NCBI GenBank assembly: GCA_018644665.1 | Contig: JABGQA010000108.1 | Span: 67,527-131,526 of the forward strand | From: Candidatus Poribacteria bacterium | Lineage (GTDB): Bacteria > Poribacteria > WGA-4E > GCA-2687025 | Direction of reading: 5' to 3' | DNA length: 64,000 nt | Part shown: positions 8,939-17,295 of the stretch, piece by piece | How the letters are laid out: each line of letters begins with the position of its first letter | Numbering within the stretch: position 1 is the stretch's first letter | The notes under the pieces: model-generated | What the model saw: the letters and a program-made list of their open reading frames with translations, nothing else | Databases searched by the model: none | What the model was told of the DNA's origin: nothing | Made by a program: the position numbers and the translations under genes

Positions 8939-9319
8939 ATGAGTATCGAGATTCAGGGCATCCACCACGTGTCGATACTGAGCACGGACCTGGACAGGTC
9001 GCGCGCGTTCTACGGGGGCGTCCTCGGACTCGAGGAGATCAAGAAGCCGTCCACGTTCGAATTCACGGTGGTCTGGTTCGCGATCGGCGACGGGCATATC
9101 CATCTCATCCCGACCGATGAGGCGGACACGATCAGCGCCCGCCACTTCGCGATACACGTCGACGACGCGAAGGCCGCGCGCACGCACCTCAAGGCGAACG
9201 GCTTCGAGGTGTCCGAAACCGCGCCGATACCCGGCGCAGATCGGTTTTTCACGCACGACCCGGACGGGAACCGTCTCGAGCTGATCCAGTGGTCCGAGGA
9301 GTACGGCTCCGGGAAGTAG
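8939..9319 (+). CDS. VOC (glyoxalase-like) protein
   Basis: A 126-residue vicinal-oxygen-chelate protein. It shows the HHVSILSTDLDRSRAFYG opening, a central ARHFAIHVDD repeat start, and the FFTHDPDGNRLELIQW ending whose Glu is a common metal ligand. This is the compact glyoxalase/bleomycin-resistance fold. An excellent GAGGAGGT ribosome site precedes the ATG. It sits at the end of the HAD-kinase-VOC run, so a role in the same sugar or aldehyde metabolism is possible (inference). A short hairpin follows the stop codon. Confidence 0.9.
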   Translation: MSIEIQGIHHVSILSTDLDRSRAFYGGVLGLEEIKKPSTFEFTVVWFAIGDGHIHLIPTDEADTISARHFAIHVDDAKAARTHLKANGFEVSETAPIPGADRFFTHDPDGNRLELIQWSEEYGSGK

Positions 9320-9320
9320 A

Positions 9321-9341
9321 CCCGCGATATCGCGTCGCGGG
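9321..9341. terminator. possible weak hairpin terminator after VOC gene
   Basis: CCCGCGA (9321-9327) pairs exactly with TCGCGGG (9335-9341) across a seven-base loop, one base after the VOC stop codon. There is no T tract, so termination is uncertain. Confidence 0.3.
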
Positions 9342-9396
9342 CCCCATGGATGGGTCCGCTGAGTGCGCGATGGTCGCGACAGCAAGAGACCGCGCC

Positions 9397-10236
9397 ATGC
9401 CTCTCGACAAGTCCACGCTGATCTCCTCATCGGGAGCCAACGCAGACGTCTACGCTTACGGCGACGGACGCGCGCTGAAGCTCTTTCGCGAACGTGACCC
9501 CCGACATGCGTATGAACTCGTCGCCGCTCGGGCCGCCGCCGATGCAGGACTCCCGACGCCGGGCGTGTGGGGCGATGACCTCGTCGAGGTGGACGGTCGC
9601 GAGGGCATCGTCTTCGACCGCGTGGACGGCGCTACGATGCACCAACACGTGTCGGAGCATCCCAATGAGGCGGAGGCCGCCGGCCGCGCCATGGCGGAGA
9701 TCCAGGCGCGCATACACGCCTGCGAGCCGCCGGATCTCACCGATCTGCGCGCGGTGCTGGCCATCAGCATCGCGACGGCCAACGCCCTCGACACGCCCAG
9801 GAAGGACGCTGCCACGGATGCGCTCTTCTCGTTGGCGTCCGGGCGGGCGCTGTGCCATAACGACATCCACCCCCTCAACCTGCTTCTCACGTCCGACGGC
9901 TGGGTGATTATCGACTGGGAGGCGGCGTGCAGAGGGAACCGTCTCGCCGGCCACGCCCGCACGTGGTTGGTCTTAAGTAGCTTCTGGCCGGACTCGAAGG
10001 CCGACCCGGAGTCTGCGGTCGCGAAGACGTGGAAGAGCTTCCAAACCGCGTACATCCAAACCTACCGCGACCTGCTGCCGACCCCGATAGCAGAACTGCG
10101 CCAATGGCAGACCGTCGTTGCCGCCGTCGGTCTTGCCTGGGATCGGACGGCCCTGCCCGGCCCACGCTTGGAGGTGATCGACGCCTTATTGGCAGGCAAG
10201 TCGCACCCCTGGCTGTCCGACGACCGACCCGAGTAG
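9397..10236 (+). CDS. APH-like kinase (aminoglycoside/choline kinase fold)
   Basis: A 279-residue protein kinase-like fold enzyme of the APH family. The Brenner-type catalytic loop is HNDIHPLN (His154 to Asn161, catalytic Asp156) and the metal motif is IIDWE (Asp173), the DFG equivalent. The N-lobe Lys is in ALKLFRER. Members phosphorylate small molecules such as choline, homoserine, fructosamine or antibiotics; the substrate is unknown and there is no specific reason to call it a resistance gene. I start it at ATG 9397; in-frame upstream codons at 9289 and 9370 are possible but would run through non-conserved sequence. It may be cotranscribed with the VOC gene. Confidence 0.85.
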   Translation: MPLDKSTLISSSGANADVYAYGDGRALKLFRERDPRHAYELVAARAAADAGLPTPGVWGDDLVEVDGREGIVFDRVDGATMHQHVSEHPNEAEAAGRAMAEIQARIHACEPPDLTDLRAVLAISIATANALDTPRKDAATDALFSLASGRALCHNDIHPLNLLLTSDGWVIIDWEAACRGNRLAGHARTWLVLSSFWPDSKADPESAVAKTWKSFQTAYIQTYRDLLPTPIAELRQWQTVVAAVGLAWDRTALPGPRLEVIDALLAGKSHPWLSDDRPE

Positions 10237-10378
10237 CCACGATGCGGCGTCCCCTCACGAGCCTCAGCGCGGTAGCGAATCTTCCGCGATCATCCTCCGC
10301 TTGCTGGTCTCGACGAAGAAGGTCGGGCGCGCCTGTAGATAGGAAGGCAGCGCTCTCATGCCTGGAAGAAGTGCTCCG

Positions 10379-10831
10379 GCCCCTGATCCTATGGGTGGAC
10401 CCGGCACGGGTCACGCGCGGCTTGCCCCTCCGCATGGCGACGTAGTTGGCGGGCCTGATGGCGACATCTCCCATCAACATGGGAGCTTCGGCGTCCTGGA
10501 ACAGGTCGAGTTCCTTCTGCAGTCCCAGCGAACACTCTCTAATGGTGGCCGTCTTGCTGCACTCGACAGCGGTCGCCAGGTAACCGCCTGACCACATGAT
10601 GCTCCGTATGGAGGCGACCCGCTCCTCGGTGTCGATGGATGCCTGAACCGTCGTCTGCGCGAACAGAAGGTCGCCCGCCGCACAGTGGTAGTCGTCAGGC
10701 TCCCTCGACGCGGCTTCCGTGGTCATCACGATGGGCACGTCCTCACGCGCTACGTCGATCCCGACGATGCAGCTAGCGTCGTGAGCGTCCGCACACGGGA
10801 TCGACGCGCTGCCTACGTCCTCGCTGACTCG
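10379..10831 (-). pseudogene. coding-like fragment, family not recognised
   Basis: On the minus strand about 150 codons read as a plausible protein with mainly G/C third bases. Recognisable stretches are DDYHCAAGDLLFAQTTVQ, IDTEERVASIRSIMWSGGYL, TATIRECSLGLQKELDLF and APMLMGDVAIRPANYVAM. The frame stays open into the APH gene on the other strand, but there it turns into arginine-rich shadow sequence. No good start is seen: the first candidate ATG is at 10726. I do not recognise the family. Since the adjacent minus-strand gene is clearly broken, this is probably a remnant, though a small intact gene is possible. Confidence 0.4.
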
Positions 10832-10986
10832 TAGTCCCGATCTCCTCCAAGTCAGTCCTGTGTCTTCACGGCAGAGCGCGCGGCGCTGGCAGGGCAGAGC
10901 CGTTCTCGCTTTGTGGCGCGCGCCCGTTCGCCACAGTCGGGCTCCGGGTTGGGTCGCCGGATCCCGGGGCAACGGTCTCGGTCACC

Positions 10987-12290
10987 TCATGCTTCGGGGT
11001 AGTCGCCGCCGGGGTAGAGCGTCGCGCGGCTGAGTCGCCTGATCTGCGGCCTAGGCCCCGGAGACTGGCTCGACGACAGGTCCCCGGGAGGGTAGAGAAG
11101 ACGTGCGCTGTCTCGTCCGTGTAGACGACATCTTGCCGACCGCGACCCAACAGGTCGCCGTACACCACGGTCCCGTTAAGCGGGCACGTGACGACGCGCT
11201 CCATCGACCCGTCATACAGAGCGGGTAGCACGCCTCCGCCGCGACGACACGCGATGATGCGGTCCGTCCCCGCGCCATCCCAGCCGGAGATGGTGTTTAT
11301 GATCGTAAGCCAACCGCGCGTCTGACGGTCCTCTTTCCACAGTTCCGTTCCGTCCGCCGAGAGCAGGAACAGGGCGTCCTTACCGTTGGCGCGACCACGG
11401 CGCACACGATCCAGTCCGGCGACCTGGAGCGCTTCGCTTCCAGCGGTGAAGCGCCCGATGGCGCCATGCTGGGACTCGACGGACCCCTCGTATCGCCAAC
11501 GCTCGTCGCCGTCGGCGTCGTACATGCCCGTCACGCTGCCGCCTACGACGATCTGTGGCACGCCATCCGGTCGCTGTTCGACGTTGCCGACCCATATGCA
11601 GTCGGCATGGTCCTCGATCCCGTGACAGGACCACAGCTTCGTCCCGTCGTGGCCCAACAGGGCGTAGCCCGCCATGATCTCGTCACGACCGTCGCTGTCC
11701 ACGTCGGCGGGCCACTGGAAATGGCCGGGAGTCCCCTTGAAGGACCACAGGAGTTCGAAGTCTCTGTCCAGCGCCCATGGCCTGCGACAGCGGTCCTTCA
11801 GGATCACATCCTGCGCGCGTTCCGTGCCGGTCAGGTTCGCGATCACGATGGAGTCGTGCGCGTCTGGGTCGGGCAGTTAGTGCCTCTCCGTGGTCGCGCC
11901 GGTGCGTCCGTCCAGTACACGGAATTCGCCTTCCATCACGCACAGCACTTCGTTGAGGCCATCGCCGCCGATGCCGCGGATCTGGGCGGGTATGTCCGAC
12001 CCACTCCCACGAACGCCCGAGTCCGGCGTCCCCGCCTGCCACAGCATGCGGCCCTCCAAATCGAACGCGGCGAGGCATTGCGCCTCGTGCGGCACGTAGC
12101 GGTCGTCGATCCCACCATCCGGTTGCTTAATGAGGACGTCGAGGCGACCGTCGCCCGTGAGATCGCCTAGCAGCATTCGCGTTCCTGGGCCGGCGACCCT
12201 CAGGTCGACCGTACCGAGCAGTATGGGATGGAGAGCGTCCATCGGTAGTGCCGTCTCGTTGACCTGCGATTGCGGAAGCGCGACCGGCAT
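10987..12290 (-). pseudogene. FG-GAP/VCBS-like beta-propeller gene, broken by a stop and a frameshift
   Basis: Repeats such as LGDLTGDGRLDVLIKQPDGG, DVDSDGRDEIMAGYALLGHD and EDHADCIWVGNV are typical of beta-propeller proteins with calcium-binding D-x-D-x-D-G loops, related to FG-GAP/VCBS proteins and some polysaccharide lyases. The frame from 12290 reaches TAA at 11877-11879 and continues in the same frame (LPDPDAHDSIVIANLTG), so this is a single nonsense codon. A second lesion near 11080, in a short G run, shifts the frame. One added G would restore an ending RRLSRATLYPGGDYPEA and a stop at 10987. About 434 residues would result. It has no signal peptide. It is a pseudogene unless both lesions are sequence errors. 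Confidence 0.78.
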
Positions 12291-12902
12291 GTCGTGTCAA
12301 CGGCCACCGACGTGACCAGTATGTGTGTCTCGGCTGGGCGCCGCAGCCAGAGGAGGTCGGCGCATGCATGCCCACGGGCCGTTCGCCTCGGCGCCGTTGT
12401 CGCAATCGCTGCACGCCCGCCGCGTACCCGCGTGATGTACTCGCGGGTCGGATAAGCGCCGAAAGGCGGGACGCCCAACGTCAGGGAGGGACGATGTCGG
12501 CCCCGTCGCTGAACGCGACACGTGCCGCGCCGACGGGCCGCCGCCGCCGGAATCCCTGACTCCGCTGCCGCGGCTGCCAGGGGTTTCTGCCGATGATCCA
12601 GGGGCATAGCGTGGGCCGAGAGACGTTGACACCCAATACCGACAAGGGACCGACCCAAGGACGTGGCGCATTACGCGACGGCCTCGTCGCAGTGTGCAAT
12701 GCCGACGTCCCCGTCGCCGACGGTACCCCTCTCCGGAGTTGGCGAGCCCAGCCCAGTGGCCAACGCGCAATGGCGCGGCTTGGCGCCTGTTTCGGCTCGC
12801 GGCCGCTGATTTCATACGCATGGCACGGATGCTGCGCAAGCAAAGCGTCGCCGTGTTCGGCTTCGTGCCGACAGGAAACTGGTTCCAAGAGGGGCTATCG
12901 CC
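12291..12902. other. 612-base intergenic region between divergent genes
   Basis: This lies between the start of the propeller pseudogene (minus) and the pentapeptide-repeat gene (plus). Open frames here are arginine-rich, lack recognised domains and look like chance. No clear promoter was identified. Confidence 0.45.
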
Positions 12903-15380
12903 ATGCGTCAGAACCTAGCGCGTCTGCCCAAGGCGGATCTCGTCCAGGCCCTCCACGATGAACCCAACCTCAACGGCTGCAACCTCAAGAACGTCGATCT
13001 GTCCTCTGTGAACCTTGCTCGCGTCAACCTGAGTGGCGCGCGGCTGCACTCCGCCGACCTTTCCGGTTCGTACCTCCATAGCATCCTGGGACGCTACACC
13101 TCGTTTGTCGGAGCCAACATGCGCGGCGTAGCGGCGCCGGCAGCCGCATTGGAGGGCGCTGGCTTCGGTTCTGCGAATCTGCACTCGGCGGATCTTCGCT
13201 GGGCCGATCTCACCGATTCTAGTCTAGTAGGCGCTGACCTGGGTGACGCGCAACTGCTCGAGGCCAAACTCACCGCAGCCGTGCTGACGGACGCCAACCT
13301 GGAGGGCGCCGGACTCGAGTCCGTCGATCTGAACGGGGCGATCCTGCGCGACGCGAAGCTGTCGAACGCCGTCCTACACAGTGCGACGCTGAAGAAGGCG
13401 GACCTGTATGGCGCCGACCTGCGGCGGTGCGACCTACGGGGCGCCGACCTGAGCGGAGCGAACATGTTCGGCGTCCAGATGGAGGGCGCCGTTCACGATG
13501 AGTCCACCGTGTTCCCAGGTAGCTTCGATCCCTCCGGGCTGGGGATGCACTTCCTGGCGCCCGGCGCTGACCTGGCGCGGACGGACCTCAACGGCTTTGA
13601 CTTCCGGGGCGAAGACCTATCGGGCGCCGATCTGTCCCGGTCCAACCTCGTGGGCTCCGACCTTCGCGGAGCCGATCTCGACGGGGCGGACCTGACCGGG
13701 ACACGAATCCGGACCACCCTTTACGACGCGGAGACGCGGTTTCCGCAGGGGTTCGACCCGCCTACGAGCGGCATGTACGCGATTGTGCCACGGACCGTGA
13801 TCCGGTTCGCCAAACTGCAGTGGAAGCGCCTACGGGATGCCGCGCTCAGCGGCTCGCAGTTAGAGGGGGCGGATCTAACCGGCGCGGACCTGACCGGCGC
13901 GCAACTGAACTCCGCCAACCTCGTCGGCGCGACCCTATACAGCGCGAACCTCACCGGGGCGGGACTACACGGGACCACGCTTCGCGGGGCCAACGCGCGA
14001 GGGGCCATCCTGCAAGAGGCCGACCTTCGTCGCGCCGACCTTCGCGACGGCGATTTCTCGTGGGCCGATTTCGCGGAGGCCGACCTTCGAGGCACGCAAC
14101 TCGCTGGGGCATCGCTGGCGGAGGCGCGTCTGCGGGGAGCCCGCTATGACGAACGCACGGCCTTCCCCGCGGGCTTCGATCCTGTCGCGGCTCGGATGAT
14201 GGACGGCGATATCGCGCAGACCCCCAAGCGAGCGGAACGCGGCGGCGAGACCGACCGGCGCCCCGCCTTCGGGATAGCGGCGTTTTCGCCTGGCGAATGG
14301 ATCCGAGCGGCGAAGGCGTTCCGCGCATCGTCGGCGCAGGTGTATGCGCGCGCCGTCCGGGGCCCCCTGGTAATCGTGTCCGGCTCGGTCGGGCTGTTTC
14401 TCGTAGCGGGCTGGTACGCGCTGGGGATTCACCCAACGCCGGAACCGTCCGCACATCCCGCGATGCCAGCGGCCCTCGCGTCTGCGTCTGTGGCCCAGGG
14501 GCGGGAGGAAAGCGCCGGTCCCGTGAGCCTCCTCGCAGCCGGCACGACGATCCGAGGCTCCGCGCCGATCGTCGTGGACTTCGAGCAGATCCAGGCGCCA
14601 GCGACGCGCCCGGCGGGTGACGTGGTGGTGATGGCGCCTATCCCGAGCGTTGCCACCGACATGGTGGATACGCTGGTGGCAGCAGCGCCTGCCCCCGTTG
14701 TCGCGGCGCGGCCCCAGGAATCTGCGGACACAAATAGCCCCGTGCCTACGCCCTCGCCAACCGTAGTGGCGAGGACATCCGAGCAGTCTGCCGCGACGGC
14801 AGATGATGCGTCTGACCCACTTGTCGCCGCGGTACCGCCAGCGCCCCAGATTGCGCCGGAGCCGAAACCTGTGGCGACGAGTGCTTCCGGGCAAACAGCG
14901 CCTGTCGCGGCCATGCCCACTGACGGTGCTGGGCCGGAATCCGCTAGCGAAGTCGACTCAGGCGTAGCGGCCACTGCGTCGGAAATCGTCGCTGCCGTGG
15001 ACCAGTGGCGCAGCGCATGGGAGGCGCGTGACGCTGCGGCGTACGCCGAACTGTATCACCAGCCGGACTCGCTGCGCCGTGCTAGCGTGGGTCGTCGGTC
15101 CATCGGACATCGGCAGTTCACGAAGGCGCGCCTCGCCGCACGCGCCAACGACGTCTTCAGTGCCTACGATCGAGTCAAGGTGGACATCGAGAACCTCCAC
15201 GTAAGCCGTGAAGGCGATCTCGTCGTGTCGAGCTTCGATGAGGACTTCATCGCATGGCGCGCCGATGCCGGGGCAGCGCCCGACTACGTCGATCGCGGTC
15301 GAACCACCCTCGTCTATGTCCGGGATGCGCGAAACGAGTGGCGCATTGTCGCGGAGCAGAGGCGGCCGTCGACTCCGTAG
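12903..15380 (+). CDS. pentapeptide-repeat membrane protein with C-terminal NTF2-like domain
   Basis: An 825-residue protein in three parts. Residues 15-420 are A(D/N)LXX pentapeptide repeats (e.g. GADLSGANM, EGADLTGADLTGAQL) arranged in three blocks. Each block ends with a related motif: TVFPGSFDP, TRFPQGFDP and TAFPAGFDP. A single transmembrane segment lies at about 489-511 (VIVSGSVGLFLVAGWYALGI). A Pro/Ala/Thr-rich linker follows, then a C-terminal SnoaL/NTF2-like domain from about 690 (VDQWRSAWEARDAAAYAELY to WRIVAEQ). Such C-terminal domains occur in exported bacterial proteins. The quadrilateral beta-helix would be cytoplasmic and the NTF2 domain outside. Function is unknown; a scaffold or sensor is my guess. 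ATG 12903 has an AGAGGGG site upstream. Confidence 0.88.
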   Translation: MRQNLARLPKADLVQALHDEPNLNGCNLKNVDLSSVNLARVNLSGARLHSADLSGSYLHSILGRYTSFVGANMRGVAAPAAALEGAGFGSANLHSADLRWADLTDSSLVGADLGDAQLLEAKLTAAVLTDANLEGAGLESVDLNGAILRDAKLSNAVLHSATLKKADLYGADLRRCDLRGADLSGANMFGVQMEGAVHDESTVFPGSFDPSGLGMHFLAPGADLARTDLNGFDFRGEDLSGADLSRSNLVGSDLRGADLDGADLTGTRIRTTLYDAETRFPQGFDPPTSGMYAIVPRTVIRFAKLQWKRLRDAALSGSQLEGADLTGADLTGAQLNSANLVGATLYSANLTGAGLHGTTLRGANARGAILQEADLRRADLRDGDFSWADFAEADLRGTQLAGASLAEARLRGARYDERTAFPAGFDPVAARMMDGDIAQTPKRAERGGETDRRPAFGIAAFSPGEWIRAAKAFRASSAQVYARAVRGPLVIVSGSVGLFLVAGWYALGIHPTPEPSAHPAMPAALASASVAQGREESAGPVSLLAAGTTIRGSAPIVVDFEQIQAPATRPAGDVVVMAPIPSVATDMVDTLVAAAPAPVVAARPQESADTNSPVPTPSPTVVARTSEQSAATADDASDPLVAAVPPAPQIAPEPKPVATSASGQTAPVAAMPTDGAGPESASEVDSGVAATASEIVAAVDQWRSAWEARDAAAYAELYHQPDSLRRASVGRRSIGHRQFTKARLAARANDVFSAYDRVKVDIENLHVSREGDLVVSSFDEDFIAWRADAGAAPDYVDRGRTTLVYVRDARNEWRIVAEQRRPSTP

Positions 15381-15824
15381 CGCGTCGCGCCGCAGCCAAC
15401 CGCCGACAGCACAGAGACGAAGCCGCGCGCGTCACTCGATCTGTGATAGCCCCGCCTGGCCAGGACGTGTCATTCGACGCCGACCTCAGGTCCCCAACGC
15501 CGCCCACATCCTGGCCGACTCCGCATGCCCCGACGCATGTCCTAGAATCCGGGAGATCGGGCCGGAAGAGGACGCCCGCGGCGATCCGGAAGAGTGCTGG
15601 ATGGCGTGGAGCGACCGAGGACCGGTCAAGAGAGTGATCGGGAAACCGAGCGTCTGTCACCGGAGCAGAAGGGCGCGCGAGACGTCTCCCAGGTTACCGC
15701 ATGAACAAACCGGGAATGACCGCCGGCCACCCACGCGTAGCCTTGCCTCTCTCCGGGGCGCGGGGATAAGCTGAGAGCGCATGCAGACTGACGTAGCGGC
15801 CCAGGCCCGAGTTCGGAGCACACC
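15381..15824. other. 444-base intergenic region
   Basis: Frames here are extensions or shadows of neighbours. I see no RNA gene, repeat or convincing promoter. Confidence 0.45.
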
Positions 15825-17258
15825 ATGAGCGACGTGAGCAGCGCCCTGCGCGCGATCGACGCGGTCATCGCCGCCGGCCCGTTCGACGCGACGTGGGAAT
15901 CGCTCGAAGACTACACGATTCCGCGGTGGTACAAGGACGCGAAGTTCGGGATATTCAGCCATTGGGGCGTGTATTCCGTGCCCGGAGTCGGCAACGAGTG
16001 GTACGCGCGCCGCATGTACCTCGCTGAGGACAGCGTCTTTGCCCACCACGTCGACGCGTACGGCCCGCAGACCGAGAACGGCTACAAAGACCTCATCCCG
16101 AAGCTGACCGCCGAGAACTACGATCCCGAGGCGTGGGCCGACCTGTTCGTCGAGGCGGGCGCGCGGTTCGTCATGCCCGTCGCCGAGCACCACGACGGCT
16201 TCCCGATGTACGACTCCGCCTACACGGAATGGTCCGCCGCGAAGATGGGCCCCTGTCGTGACACCATCGGCGAATTGGCCACGGCCGTGCGCGATCGCGG
16301 CATGGTCTTCGCCGCGTCCTCGCACCGCGCAGAGAATTGGTGGTTCTACGATGGCGGCCGCAAGTTCGACTCTGACGTGCAGGACGACCGATGGCGCGCG
16401 CTGTACGGTCCCGCGCAGCCCAAGGAATCCGTGCCGACCGTGGAGTTCATGGACGACTGGCTCGCCCGGTCGTGCGAGATCGTAGACAAGTACCGACCCC
16501 GCATCGTCTGGTTCGACTGGTGGATCGAGGAGGCGTTCTGGGCGCCCTACATCCGACGCTTCGCGGCGTACTACTACAATCGCGGCGCCGAGTGGGGCGA
16601 GGGCGTCGCCATCAACTTCAAGCATCGTGCGTTTGCAGATGGCACGGCGGTGTTCGACGTCGAACGAGGACAGCTCGCTGACGCGCACCCGGTGTTCTGG
16701 CAGACGGATACCTCGGTCTCCAAGAACTCGTGGGGTTACATCGACAACCACGACTACAAGACGGTGGACGCCATCATCGGCGACCTGATCGACATCGTGA
16801 GCAAGAACGGCGCGCTCCTGTTGAACATCGGGCCACGACCCGACGGCACGATCCCCGAACACGAGCAGCAGATGCTCCGAGACATCGGCGCTTGGCTGAA
16901 GGTGAACGGCGAGGCGATCTACGAGACACGTCCGTGGAAGGTCTACGGCGAGGGCCCGACCGAGGTAGTCGGCGGCTCGTTCAACGACGTGAAGCGCGAG
17001 GGTTTCACCGCCGAGGATGTCCGCTTCACCCGCAAGGGCGACACGCTGTACGCAATCGCCATGGGGGAGCCGGCGGACGGCAAGCTGACAATCAAGACGC
17101 TCGCGGCGAAGTCGGTGAATTGTCTGCACACCGTGAGCAGCGTGGAGTTGCTCGGCGCGTCGAACGCCGTCGCATGGACGCGCGACGCCGAAGGCCTCCA
17201 CATCGAACTCAACGGCCCGCCGCCCACCCCGACGGCGTTGGCATTCAGGATTCGCTAG
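15825..17258 (+). CDS. alpha-L-fucosidase, glycoside hydrolase family 29
   Basis: A 477-residue GH29 enzyme. Typical segments are KFGIFSHWGVYSVPG, VMPVAEHHDGFPMYDS, the nucleophile motif RIVWFDWW (Asp231) and SKNGALLLNIGPRPDGTIP. It releases L-fucose from glycans with retention of configuration. There is no obvious signal peptide, so it is likely cytoplasmic, acting on imported oligosaccharides. A C-terminal beta-sandwich is suggested by RFTRKGDTLYAIAMGEPADG. The ATG at 15825 starts directly before the conserved domain. With the sulfatase and heparinase-like genes it suggests use of sulfated fucose-containing or uronic polysaccharides (inference). The next gene follows after 37 bases. Confidence 0.95.
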   Translation: MSDVSSALRAIDAVIAAGPFDATWESLEDYTIPRWYKDAKFGIFSHWGVYSVPGVGNEWYARRMYLAEDSVFAHHVDAYGPQTENGYKDLIPKLTAENYDPEAWADLFVEAGARFVMPVAEHHDGFPMYDSAYTEWSAAKMGPCRDTIGELATAVRDRGMVFAASSHRAENWWFYDGGRKFDSDVQDDRWRALYGPAQPKESVPTVEFMDDWLARSCEIVDKYRPRIVWFDWWIEEAFWAPYIRRFAAYYYNRGAEWGEGVAINFKHRAFADGTAVFDVERGQLADAHPVFWQTDTSVSKNSWGYIDNHDYKTVDAIIGDLIDIVSKNGALLLNIGPRPDGTIPEHEQQMLRDIGAWLKVNGEAIYETRPWKVYGEGPTEVVGGSFNDVKREGFTAEDVRFTRKGDTLYAIAMGEPADGKLTIKTLAAKSVNCLHTVSSVELLGASNAVAWTRDAEGLHIELNGPPPTPTALAFRIR

Positions 17259-17295
17259 TCCCGCATGGGTCGCGCTCGCCCGGAAAGGTAGCTAC

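Noticed and set aside
11877-11879. Stop-codon recoding in the propeller gene
   Set aside because: The codon is TAA, not TGA, no hairpin follows, and a second frameshift exists.
15657-17201. 514-codon minus-strand frame
   Set aside because: Antisense of the GH29 fucosidase, which has full family motifs; the antisense has none.
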